Assembly: GCA_018066225.1 (NCBI GenBank)
Contig: JAGHRU010000004.1
Span: 1 to 10,922, forward strand
Source of the DNA: Candidatus Equimonas enterica
GTDB lineage: Bacteria > Bacteroidota > Bacteroidia > Bacteroidales > Bacteroidaceae
Direction of reading: 5' to 3'
Length of the DNA stretch: 10,922 bases
In this document: piece by piece, positions 1 to 6,484 of the stretch
Layout: every line of letters begins with the position of its first letter
Numbering within the stretch: position 1 is the first letter of the stretch
Position numbers and translations under genes: made by a program
Notes under the pieces: generated by a model
The model's database searches: none
What the model was told of the DNA's origin: nothing
The model's input: only the letters and a program-made list of their open reading frames with translations

Positions 1-941
1 GCGGCATAGGACGGCACACGCGCAGAAGCACTGCGCAGCAGCCACACCTCGCTGTCTCGCGCCCGCGTCATCACCTCCTCCATCGTCAGCGGGACGCTCC
101 CCTGCCCTGCGGCATCGGCAAAGGCATAGTCGAAGCCTGCGTCCATCAGGAGTGCAGCGACATAGGACTGTGCGCCCGGCACAAACCACGACGCGCCCTG
201 CTTGGTGTCCATCATCACGCGAGGCCGATGGCCCCCTCCGTGCGACTGCGCCGCTGTATAGGCTTGCGCCACAGCCTCAAAGAGGCTATCGGCACGCGCT
301 GTCTGTCCCAAGAGCCGGCCATAGAAACGCATCCACTCGGCACGCGCCAAGGGAGTCGGCTCCATGTAGTCGGCACAGACCACCACCGCCAAAGGCGCAT
401 GCGCCATCGCGCCGTGCGTAGCGTGCGCCATCGGACTCACCCAAACGGCATCGGTGCGACGCATCACCATGGCCTCCACATCGGGCTTGATGCTACTGCC
501 TCCGTCGGCCCAGTCGCCACGACGCACCATAGCGCGGACATCGACACGGACAGCGTAGGCCGTATCGGCCAGACTCGCCACCTCAGACGCTGCACCGAGA
601 TCGAGCGCCAAAGCCGCATGGACAGACGACATCAGTGCCACGCGCTGCAAGGGGACGCGCAGCACGGTGGCCTCATCGGGCACGTCCTGCGGCACGGGCA
701 CGCCCTCACCGAGCAGGACATAGTGCGCAAGGACCGCCGTGCTGTCCCAAGGATTGCGCACCATGGCCTCACACACCGCGTCGTGCTGGCGCAGCGTAAG
801 CCAGCGCGCGTGCGAAAGGAGGTTGTCGGCCTCGGCGACGCGGGCAGCGTCCACGCAACTCGTGAGCTGCACAGCCACCAAGGCTGACACAGCAAAAAAG
901 AGGGATGAAAAACGAGATTTCAAGGGAGAGAAAAAGGGCAT
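1..941 (-). CDS. ABC importer substrate-binding lipoprotein (iron-siderophore/cobalamin type), 3' end missing
   Basis: This frame is open on the minus strand from an ATG at 941-939 to the window edge (313 codons, no stop), so the C-terminus is missing. It begins with a lipoprotein signal peptide: basic residues K8 and R10, a hydrophobic stretch, and lipobox LTSC with Cys29. Features typical of the Bacteroidota PF01497/TroA-like periplasmic binding proteins follow: the RVPLQRVALMSSVHAAL strand-helix start (residues 95-111), GGSSIKPDVEAM (147-158), a DYMEPTPLARAEWMRFYGRLLG block (191-212), and SWFVPGAQSYVAALLMDAG (251-269). Such proteins are anchored in the envelope and deliver ferric siderophore, haem or cobalamin to a FecCD/BtuC-type permease. 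The substrate cannot be told from sequence. Permease and ATPase genes would be expected beyond the left edge. The start is supported by the signal peptide that follows it. The 22-bp repeat array begins only 20 bases upstream and fills the place where a promoter would be expected. Confidence 0.86.
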   Translation of the reverse strand, partial: MPFFSPLKSRFSSLFFAVSALVAVQLTSCVDAARVAEADNLLSHARWLTLRQHDAVCEAMVRNPWDSTAVLAHYVLLGEGVPVPQDVPDEATVLRVPLQRVALMSSVHAALALDLGAASEVASLADTAYAVRVDVRAMVRRGDWADGGSSIKPDVEAMVMRRTDAVWVSPMAHATHGAMAHAPLAVVVCADYMEPTPLARAEWMRFYGRLLGQTARADSLFEAVAQAYTAAQSHGGGHRPRVMMDTKQGASWFVPGAQSYVAALLMDAGFDYAFADAAGQGSVPLTMEEVMTRARDSEVWLLRSASARVPSYA

Positions 942-961
942 CAGCGTACCTCGAAAAACAA

Positions 962-1039
962 TCTGCCCAGACAGTGAAAACGATTTGCCCAGACAGGAAA
1001 AACGATCTGCCCAGACAAGAAAAGCAATCTGCCCAGACA
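962..1039. repeat. Four-copy array, 22-bp period, TCTGCCCAGACA core
   Basis: Core copies start at 962, 984, 1006 and 1028, exactly 22 bases apart. Copies 1, 3 and 4 read TCTGCCCAGACA; copy 2 reads TTTGCCCAGACA. The 10-base spacers are A-rich and related (gtgaaaacga, ggaaaaacga, agaaaagcaa, agaaaaagca). A fifth spacer-like block, cgaaaaacaa, occurs at 952-961 next to the lipoprotein start, beside a decayed core. The core is nearly palindromic (TCTG-CC-CAGA). A related array lies at 9576-9653. Function unknown. Confidence 0.9.
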
Positions 1040-1040
1040 A

Positions 1041-1097
1041 GAAAAAGCAACAGCGCAGCAGCGAAAATGCCACAGGGCACACATCGCTACTGCGCTG
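1041..1097 (-). terminator. Hairpin terminator of the secreted-protein gene
   Basis: On the minus strand, 8 bases past the stop codon of the 1105-2163 gene, CAGCGCAG and AGCGA (separated by one base) pair with TCGCT and CTGCGCTG. In plus coordinates, 1051-1058 pairs with 1090-1097 and 1060-1064 pairs with 1084-1088; the only mismatch is 1059/1089. The loop holds a smaller hairpin, TGCC-4 nt-GGCA (1068-1079). A T-rich run, ttgctttttc, follows at 1050-1041. This is a good intrinsic terminator. Its T-run is also the outer spacer of the neighbouring repeat array. Confidence 0.75.
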
Positions 1098-1104
1098 GTT
1101 ATCT

Positions 1105-2163
1105 TTACTTTATGACTTTCTTACCGTCGATAATATTGACGCCCTGCATAGGCTGGCGAAGTTCGCGGCCGTCGATGGCGAAGACCTTGGACACGCCCTT
1201 GCTCACGACGGGAGACTGCACACCGTCCTGGCCTTCACGCACGGCACGGGCGTAATAGACCACCCCTTCAAAAGCGTTACTGGACACATTGATAGGACCG
1301 TCAAACTCGATGGTATTGGCATCGATGTGCGTCACGTGCAGATAGCCGTCGGGCTGCATGGGGACGAAGGAGAAGCCGCCTGCCTCGTCGTTGGTCTCGG
1401 CAGTGACGAAGCCGAAAGCGTTGTCGTCGAAAGCGAACTTCACGCCCGAGCAACCGAGGAAACTCATCGTGCCGTCGTAGTCGCCGTCGGACTGCGCGCT
1501 GATGCTCAACGTCGTGCTTTCGGTGCGCTCCATGCTGTTGGGCGAGAGGCTGTAGGTCAAGGTGTAGTTGCCAGCCAAAGCCTCGGCAGTCATAGGCACT
1601 TGGTCACACTTCTGAGCAACGAAGCCTTCGGGATAAGCGAAAGCGGCCATCCACGCCGTACGGTCGTCGTTGGTGGTGTAGTAGCCGATGTATTCCTCGG
1701 TGCCGAACTGTATGTGACCATCGCGGGTGCGATAGACATCCACCTCAAAAGAGTTCTTGCCGACTTCGCGTCCGATGTAGTAGTAGCGGAACGTGGCATC
1801 GTCGAGCATGAGGATGTCGCGCCCAGCAGCGTCCTTGCCGCTGATGGTGAGGATTTGCTCAGCCTCGTTGTAGGTGGCAATAAGACCACTGGTGCGTTCC
1901 TTCTCCGTAGCACTCTTGTCGAGGAAGCAGGGGAGCAGGTGATTGGCCAGATAGAAGACACCGGGCTGGTTGGTCTCAACGAGTTCCACGCGGTAGTAGC
2001 CATAGAGCACGAGCCCTTTGCTGACGAGCGACTCATTGTAACTGAGTCCACCGTAGAGGTCGTACTTACCAGCGAGTTCAGCCGCCTTGACTTGTGCCTG
2101 CACTGCGGTGGGCACTGCCATGGCCACCAATAGCGCGATGAGAAGGGTGTAAATCTGTTTCAT
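1105..2163 (-). CDS. Secreted two-repeat protein with short C-terminal sorting-like tail, function unknown
   Basis: The 352-residue product starts with a signal peptide (K3, a hydrophobic core, likely cleavage after VQA at residue 23), so it leaves the cytoplasm. I do not recognise a characterised family. The mature part appears to hold two related beta-rich modules, opening with ELAGKYDLYGGLS (29-41) and ALAGNYTLTYSLS (195-207). Both have runs of alternating polar and hydrophobic residues, as in lipocalin-like barrels. The last 25 or so residues, KVFAIDGRELRQPMQGVNII (326-345) followed by DGKKVIK, resemble the shortened C-terminal tail (V-x-x-x-DGR ... GxNIIxGKKVxK) common on Prevotella and Bacteroides surface proteins and akin to type IX secretion signals. 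It has its own promoter (2201-2232) and terminator (1041-1097), so it is probably transcribed alone. The outer-surface location is inference. Confidence 0.8.
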   Translation of the reverse strand: MKQIYTLLIALLVAMAVPTAVQAQVKAAELAGKYDLYGGLSYNESLVSKGLVLYGYYRVELVETNQPGVFYLANHLLPCFLDKSATEKERTSGLIATYNEAEQILTISGKDAAGRDILMLDDATFRYYYIGREVGKNSFEVDVYRTRDGHIQFGTEEYIGYYTTNDDRTAWMAAFAYPEGFVAQKCDQVPMTAEALAGNYTLTYSLSPNSMERTESTTLSISAQSDGDYDGTMSFLGCSGVKFAFDDNAFGFVTAETNDEAGGFSFVPMQPDGYLHVTHIDANTIEFDGPINVSSNAFEGVVYYARAVREGQDGVQSPVVSKGVSKVFAIDGRELRQPMQGVNIIDGKKVIK

Positions 2164-2200
2164 AGAGTATGGTATAGTTTATAAATTTATATTGCGCCTG

Positions 2201-2232
2201 CAAAGATACTGCATTTGCTGAAACTGACGAAA
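2201..2232 (-). promoter_or_regulatory. Bacteroidota-type promoter for the secreted-protein gene
   Basis: On the minus strand, TATCTTTG (2208-2201) matches the -7 consensus TAnnTTTG fully. TTTC (2232-2229), exactly 20 bases further upstream, stands for the -33 TTTG with one mismatch. The start codon is at 2163, giving a leader of about 30 bases. Confidence 0.72.
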
Positions 2233-2292
2233 TAAATGCACACAAAAGCATACTTTCTGGGCATTTGCGCATACGAACTACGGATTTTTTCG

Positions 2293-2300
2293 TAATTTTG
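2293..2300 (+). promoter_or_regulatory. Bacteroidota -7 promoter element for the transporter gene
   Basis: TAATTTTG matches TAnnTTTG fully and lies 37 bases ahead of the ATG at 2338. The -33 partner is unclear: the nearest TTTG (2264-2267) is 25 bases away, longer than the usual 19-21. This element and the divergent one at 2201-2232 share a 174-base intergenic region. Confidence 0.62.
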
Positions 2301-2337
2301 CGGCCGTTAATCTTTCTACCGCAATACTTATCACATC

Positions 2338-3699
2338 ATGGCCTCTTCTAATAGAGCAAATTTTGGCAGCCGTATCGGCATGATATTGGCCACCGCAGGC
2401 GGTGCCATCGGCTTGGGCAACATTTGGCGTTTCCCCTACATGGCCGGGGGCAACGGCGGCGCACTCTTCGTGGTGCTCTACATCGTCGGCGTCATCGTCC
2501 TTGCCTTGCCGTGCATCATCAACGAGTTTATCATCGGCCGCCACGCCCGCAGCAACACGCCACGGTCGTATTACAAGATTTCTGGCGGCCACAAGGGCTG
2601 GGCCTCCGTCGGCCTTTTAGCGGCCATCACCGTCTTTCTCATTTTCGGCTTCTACGTCATCGTCACAGGCTGGTGTTTCCACTATGTCTATGCCGCCATC
2701 TCGGGTGAGTTGAGCCAACACAGCGCAGACATCAGCCAATACTTCGAGCACTTCTCGTGTGGTAGCCTTACGCCCATTTTCTGGGGTACGATTGCGATGC
2801 TGGTGGTGCACGTCATCGTCTCGCGCGGCATACAAGAAGGCATAGAGAAAGCCAGCAAAATCATGATGCCCATCCTCTTCATCCTGCTCATCGGGGTGGC
2901 CATCATCGCTTGCACCCTGCCCGGTGGCGACGCCGGACTACGCTTCGTCTTCGCGCCCGACATGAGCAAGATGGACACGCAAGTGGTGCTTTGCGCTATG
3001 GGGCAAGCCTTCTTCTCCATGAGCATCGGCGTGGGCTGTCTCTGCACCTTCGCCAGTTATTACACCCGCGACACCGACCTTGTCAGCACCTCCGCACAGA
3101 TGGCGTTGCTCAACACGCTGGTAGCCATTTTGGCGTGCCTCATCATCTTCCCTACCGCCTTTGCTGCTGGTATCCCGGTGAACGGCGGACCAAAACTCCT
3201 GTTTGAGACACTGCCGTACGTCTTCCACACCACATTCAGCACACAGCCGCTGCTGGGCACTATTATCAGCACTGCGTTCTATATTCTCTTGGTGATGGCG
3301 GCCCTCACCACACTTGTGTCGATGCACGAAGTCAATACGGCCACGCTGCACGAAGAGCTCCACATCAGCCGCCGAAACGCATCACGCCTCATTTCGCTGG
3401 CCATCATCACCCTGAGCATCTTCTACTCCCTCTCACTGGGCGACCATGCGTGGCTGAAAATTGGCGGCAAGTCGTTCTTCGACTTCATGGACAACGTCAC
3501 AGGCCAATACTGTCTGGCCATCGGCGCGTTCTTCACCAGCATCCTCGTGGGCTGGCGTCTGCCGAAGGCGTTGATACGCGACGAGTTTACCAACGGCGGC
3601 AAAGTGCACAACGCACTCTTCGCCACCTATCTCTTCTTGGTACGCTTCGTCTGCCCCGTCTGCATCCTCGCCGTCTTCATCTCGCAGTTTATCCATTAA
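2338..3699 (+). CDS. Sodium:neurotransmitter symporter family (NSS/SNF) transporter
   Basis: This 453-residue inner-membrane protein belongs to the NSS family (PF00209; bacterial relatives LeuT and MhsT), which import amino acids or related solutes using the sodium gradient. The TM1 signature is clear: GAIGLGNIWRFPYMAGGNGG at residues 22-41. TM2 follows with the conserved acidic INEFIIGR (61-68). The partly unwound TM6 appears as AFFSMSIGVGCLCTFASYY (224-242). Hydrophobic segments continue to the C-terminus, in keeping with the 11-12 helices and roughly 450-residue size of bacterial members. The substrate cannot be assigned. The gene stands alone: a -7 element lies 37 bases upstream and a strong terminator 21 bases downstream. 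The next gene upstream is divergent. The ATG at 2338 leaves the usual short N-terminal NFGSRIGM lead-in before TM1, supporting this start. Confidence 0.93.
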   Translation: MASSNRANFGSRIGMILATAGGAIGLGNIWRFPYMAGGNGGALFVVLYIVGVIVLALPCIINEFIIGRHARSNTPRSYYKISGGHKGWASVGLLAAITVFLIFGFYVIVTGWCFHYVYAAISGELSQHSADISQYFEHFSCGSLTPIFWGTIAMLVVHVIVSRGIQEGIEKASKIMMPILFILLIGVAIIACTLPGGDAGLRFVFAPDMSKMDTQVVLCAMGQAFFSMSIGVGCLCTFASYYTRDTDLVSTSAQMALLNTLVAILACLIIFPTAFAAGIPVNGGPKLLFETLPYVFHTTFSTQPLLGTIISTAFYILLVMAALTTLVSMHEVNTATLHEELHISRRNASRLISLAIITLSIFYSLSLGDHAWLKIGGKSFFDFMDNVTGQYCLAIGAFFTSILVGWRLPKALIRDEFTNGGKVHNALFATYLFLVRFVCPVCILAVFISQFIH

Positions 3700-3720
3700 G
3701 CAGCACGCGCGCTGCCGTGT

Positions 3721-3782
3721 AGCGACAACGGACATGGTGTATGCCACCAGAAGGCAACGCCATGTCCGTTTTCGCTTGTTTT
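3721..3782 (+). terminator. Intrinsic terminator after the NSS transporter
   Basis: Bases 3721-3737 pair with 3760-3776: AGCGA and AACGGACATGG against CCATGTCCGTT and TCGCT. The single mismatch is 3726/3771, giving a 17-position stem. The loop carries a smaller hairpin, TGCC (3742-3745) with GGCA (3753-3756). TTGTTTT (3776-3782) follows. It isolates the transporter from the ricT cluster. Confidence 0.85.
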
Positions 3783-3813
3783 ACCGTGTGAAAAGCACAA
3801 AAGGCGCAGCAAA

Positions 3814-3845
3814 TTTGGCCATCTCACCTTTTTTCTTTAACTTTG
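3814..3845 (+). promoter_or_regulatory. Near-consensus Bacteroidota promoter for ricT and the downstream cluster
   Basis: TTTG (3814-3817) is followed after exactly 20 bases by TAACTTTG (3838-3845), matching both the -33 and -7 elements. Transcription should begin a few bases past 3845, about 100 bases before the chosen ricT ATG at 3951. This argues against any ricT start near 3843, which would lie inside the promoter. Confidence 0.82.
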
Positions 3846-3950
3846 CGGGCGCATAGGCTATATGCTCTGCGCATAGGACGCAAGAGATATGGCCGAAAAA
3901 GATGCACGACTCACGGCTCCAACCCCACCAAATTCCCACACGCCACATTC
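3846..3950 (+). other. Predicted ricT 5' leader with competing short hairpins
   Basis: About 100 bases lie between the predicted transcription start and the ricT ATG. The 9-base word GCGCATAGG occurs twice (3849-3857 and 3869-3877). ATGC at 3862-3865 can pair with the GCAT of either copy (3851-3854 or 3871-3874), so the two small hairpins exclude each other. I see no known riboswitch and no convincing separate gene here; the ATG at 3889 opens a frame that overlaps ricT and has no protein-like features. Confidence 0.4.
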
Positions 3951-5102
3951 ATGCACAACGATATCACCACCGACGCTTGCCTTCGCGGTTTCCCTGCCAA
4001 GGGCTGCGGACGTTCCAACCTACAACTCAACACTTACGACTACATGGCCGACATACCGTGCAACGACACAATGTCCAACCTCGTAGAAGTGCAGTTTAAG
4101 AACACGCGAAAGGGCTATTACCGCAACGACAACCACCTCTTGCTCTGCAAGGGCGACATCGTCGCCGTAGAAGCACAGCCGGGGCACGACATCGGCGTCG
4201 TGAGTCTCACGGGAAGCCTTGTGCCCTTGCAGATGCGCAAAGCCCAACTCAAGCCCGGCACCGAGATAAGACGCATCTACCGCCATGCACGTCCTGCCGA
4301 CCTCGAGAAGTACGAGGAGGCCAAAGCCAAAGAGCAGGACACCATGATACGCTCGCGCCAGATTGCCAAAGACTTGGAGTTGGACATGAAAATCGGCGAC
4401 GTAGAGTATCAAGGCGATGGGCAGAAGGCCATCTTCTACTACATCGCCGACCAGCGCGTAGATTTCCGCAAACTCATCAAGGTCTTGGCAGAAGTATTCA
4501 GAGTGCGCATTGAGATGCGCCAAATCGGTGCCCGCCAAGAGGCTGGACGCATCGGTGGCATCGGTCCTTGTGGGCGCGAACTCTGCTGCGCCACTTTCGT
4601 CAAGAACTTCTCCAGCGTATCGACTGGCGCAGCGCGTTTCCAAGACATTTCGCCCAATCCGCAGAAGTTGGCAGGACAATGTGCCAAGCTCAAATGCTGC
4701 CTCAACTACGAAGTTGATACCTACATGGAAGCCATCCGCAAACTTCCCGAGCGGCATGTGCACTTGGAGACGACCGACGGCACGTTCTACTACTTCAAGG
4801 CCGACATCTTGGCTGGCCTCATCACTTACAGCAGCGACCGTCGCATGGCAGCCAATCTGGTGACCATACCGGCCTCCCGAGCCTTCGAGATTATCGCTAT
4901 GAACCAAGCAGGTGAAAAGCCGACAGCACTCGACGAAGGCCTTCGCGTAGAGAAAGAGAAGCCTATTGACCTTGCCAAGCAAGACGACCTCACACGTTTT
5001 GACAAGGCCAAGAAGAAAAAGAAAAAGAAGAAAGCGCAGCAGAAGCAACAACAAAAGCCAGCCGCTGACAATGCTGCGCCGTCCGCAGAGCGCCATGAAT
5101 AA
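3951..5102 (+). CDS. ricT: RicT-type PSP1 domain protein (YaaT family)
   Basis: The product has 383 residues and belongs to the PSP1 C-terminal domain family. In Bacillus subtilis the relative RicT (YaaT) acts in the RicA-RicF-RicT Fe-S complex that affects RNase Y, sporulation and biofilm. The role in Bacteroidota is not established. The body is highly characteristic: LVEVQFKNTRKGYY (44-57), the KGDIVAVEAQPGHDIG block (67-82), and two cysteine clusters, GPCGRELCC (205-213) and GQCAKLKCCLNYE (242-254). Extra cysteines at C10 and C19 lie in the N-terminal segment. The tail is rich in lysine (eight in a row, 354-361), then Gln/Ala. The ATG at 3951 is preferred because the frame extends upstream without stops only into the promoter, and because the KGCG segment after it resembles related N-termini. 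ATG 4044 is a weaker alternative. It heads the cluster, and its last codons overlap gldH. Confidence 0.9.
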   Translation: MHNDITTDACLRGFPAKGCGRSNLQLNTYDYMADIPCNDTMSNLVEVQFKNTRKGYYRNDNHLLLCKGDIVAVEAQPGHDIGVVSLTGSLVPLQMRKAQLKPGTEIRRIYRHARPADLEKYEEAKAKEQDTMIRSRQIAKDLELDMKIGDVEYQGDGQKAIFYYIADQRVDFRKLIKVLAEVFRVRIEMRQIGARQEAGRIGGIGPCGRELCCATFVKNFSSVSTGAARFQDISPNPQKLAGQCAKLKCCLNYEVDTYMEAIRKLPERHVHLETTDGTFYYFKADILAGLITYSSDRRMAANLVTIPASRAFEIIAMNQAGEKPTALDEGLRVEKEKPIDLAKQDDLTRFDKAKKKKKKKKAQQKQQQKPAADNAAPSAERHE

Positions 5103-5592
5103 GGCTACGACGCACCGTTTCGCCTTCGCAGGATGGCTGACCGCCGTCCTCTTGCTCCTCGGCTGCAATCCGCAGCCCGAGGTCAGCAGCGACTATCGGA
5201 GCGTAGATGCCACGGGGTGGGACGACCAGCGAGCAGTGGTGTTCACCACCGACAGCCTACCCACGAGCGGCACTTACGCTTTCACGCTCGCCCTGCGCAC
5301 AACGACGATGCACCCCTACCCCTACCAAGACATCACGCTGGAAGTCACCGAGCATTGGTGCCTGCCCGGCCATCGTCAGAGGGTGCAGAGAGACACGCTC
5401 ACCATAGCCCTCTACGACCACACTGGCGCACCTACCGTGCAACACGGCGTGGCCTACCACGAATACTGGCAACCCTTGGCCGTGCGCCGACTACCACGGG
5501 CGACTACCGGTACCATCGCCGTGCGTCACCTCATGAATGCCATCACCATCAGCGGCATCAGCGACATCGGCATCATCACGCGCCGAGAGTAG
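5095..5592 (+). CDS. gldH: GldH-family lipoprotein
   Basis: The 165-residue product has a lipoprotein signal (R8, hydrophobic WLTAVLLLLGC, lipidated Cys24) and the features of the GldH family. These are a GW-x-x-x-x-x-VFTT strand early in the mature part, LALRTTTMHPYPYQDITLEV, a DTLTIALYD strand, and the closing HLMNAITISGISDIGI (related to the family's GISDVGI ending). GldH is one of the lipoproteins needed for gliding in Flavobacterium johnsoniae. It is also widespread in non-gliding Bacteroidota, so its presence does not show motility. Its length is close to the family norm. The start was placed at ATG 5095, which overlaps the ricT stop by 8 bases and begins directly with the signal peptide. 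A longer frame from 4966 would only add residues inside ricT. The overlap implies co-transcription and probably translational coupling with ricT. Confidence 0.86.
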   Translation: MNKATTHRFAFAGWLTAVLLLLGCNPQPEVSSDYRSVDATGWDDQRAVVFTTDSLPTSGTYAFTLALRTTTMHPYPYQDITLEVTEHWCLPGHRQRVQRDTLTIALYDHTGAPTVQHGVAYHEYWQPLAVRRLPRATTGTIAVRHLMNAITISGISDIGIITRRE

Positions 5593-5701
5593 CAGTTGCC
5601 ACACCCCCAAGCCTCACATCTACTAACCTCGGGGACGACACGCCCTTGCGCCACAGCCCCACACTTCACACTAAACGCAGCATACAGCACACGCTCACAC
5701 T
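5593..5701 (+). other. gldH-parA intergenic leader, purine-poor and unstructured
   Basis: These 109 bases are rich in C and A and poor in G. They contain no TAnnTTTG element, no hairpin terminator and no Shine-Dalgarno sequence before the parA ATG. I see no gene in it. The parAB genes may be read from the ricT promoter or from a promoter I cannot recognise. Confidence 0.4.
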
Positions 5702-6466
5702 ATGGGAAAAATCATCGCTATCGCCAATCAGAAAGGCGGCGTCGGAAAGACGACAACTTCTATGAACCTTGCAGCATCTCTGGCTACGCTGGAGAAGAAG
5801 GTGCTACTCGTCGATATTGACCCGCAGGCCAACGCTTCAAGCGGTATGGGCGTCGATGTAGGCCAAGTGGAAACCTCCATCTACGAATGTCTCGTAGATC
5901 ACGTAGATATCAAGGAAGCCATATACACGACCGACATCGAAGGACTTGACATCGTCCCCTCACACGTTAATCTCACAGGGGCAGATGTAGAGCTCCTTGA
6001 GGTGAAAAAGCGCGAATATGTCCTCCGAAATGTCCTCGCTGGCATCAAGGCTGAATACGACTTCATCATCATCGACTGCTCACCGTCGCTCAACATCATT
6101 ACGGTCAATGCCATGACGGCTGCCGACAGTGTCATCATCCCCGTGCAATGCGAATACTTCGCGCTGGAAGGTATCTCCCAGTTGCTCAACACGATACGCT
6201 TGATTAAGAAAAAACTCAACGCGAATTTGGAGATAGAGGGTTTCCTCCTGACAATGTACGACCGCCGTCTGCGTCTGGCCAATCAGATATACGACGAAGT
6301 GAAGCGTCACTTCCAAGAACTCGTCTTCAAGACAGTCATACAACGCAACGTCAAGCTTTCCGAAGCCCCTTCCCACGGTCTGCCAGCCATTCTCTATGAT
6401 GCCGACTCCACGGGAGCGGTCAATCACTTGGCCTTGGCGCGTGAAATCATACAGAAAAACGCCTAA
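5702..6466 (+). CDS. parA: ParA/Soj-type chromosome partitioning ATPase
   Basis: The 254-residue product is a complete ParA ATPase of the small, chromosomal Soj type, without an N-terminal DNA-binding extension. The deviant Walker A motif KGGVGKTT is at residues 11-18, with the signature lysine K11. Walker A' is VDIDPQANAS (37-46). Walker B is FIIIDCSPSL (121-130). RNVKLSEAPSHG near the C-terminus is the family's usual final motif. ParA binds DNA non-specifically as an ATP dimer on the nucleoid and is stimulated by ParB-parS complexes to move replicated origins. It starts at ATG 5702 with the typical MGKIIAIANQKGG beginning. The parB start follows its stop by 18 bases, the normal partner arrangement. 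Nothing is missing or unusual. Confidence 0.97.
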   Translation: MGKIIAIANQKGGVGKTTTSMNLAASLATLEKKVLLVDIDPQANASSGMGVDVGQVETSIYECLVDHVDIKEAIYTTDIEGLDIVPSHVNLTGADVELLEVKKREYVLRNVLAGIKAEYDFIIIDCSPSLNIITVNAMTAADSVIIPVQCEYFALEGISQLLNTIRLIKKKLNANLEIEGFLLTMYDRRLRLANQIYDEVKRHFQELVFKTVIQRNVKLSEAPSHGLPAILYDADSTGAVNHLALAREIIQKNA

Positions 6467-6484
6467 ACTAAACAGACTCATCCT

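Noticed and set aside
228..887. A 219-codon plus-strand open frame rich in His and Arg
   Set aside because: It is antisense to the ABC binding lipoprotein, whose family motifs are unmistakable. The His/Arg-rich composition is typical of a shadow frame.
962..1039. CRISPR array
   Set aside because: The repeat core is about 12 bases with 10-base related spacers and no cas genes nearby. CRISPR repeats and spacers are longer, and spacers are unrelated to each other.
769..1080. A small minus-strand frame reading through the 22-bp array (repeated WADCF, LGRSF and SGQIVF phrases)
   Set aside because: The pseudo-repeats arise because a 22-base unit shifts frame each time. It overlaps the lipoprotein signal-peptide region in the wrong frame. 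Such frames are prone to be annotated as false hypothetical proteins.
739..2133. A 464-codon plus-strand open frame opposite the secreted-protein gene and the lipoprotein 5' end
   Set aside because: It is antisense to two genes with clear signal peptides and protein-like composition. It crosses the repeat array and terminator, and its translation shows no recognisable domain. Long antisense frames are expected in GC-rich coding DNA.
2255..2262. Single TCTGGGCA word in the divergent promoter region, like the array core
   Set aside because: There is no partner at 22 bases on either side and only eight positions match, so it may be chance.
3843..3950. Extended ricT start at TTG 3843
   Set aside because: It would begin inside the -7 promoter box, ahead of the transcription start, and the added residues are not family-like.
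4966..5094. Longer gldH start at 4966
   Set aside because: The extra 43 residues lie inside ricT, are Lys/Arg-rich, and would bury the lipoprotein signal peptide.
4020..5168. A 382-codon minus-strand open frame
   Set aside because: It lies opposite ricT and the start of gldH; its leucine- and phenylalanine-rich run is the reverse of the ricT poly-lysine codons.
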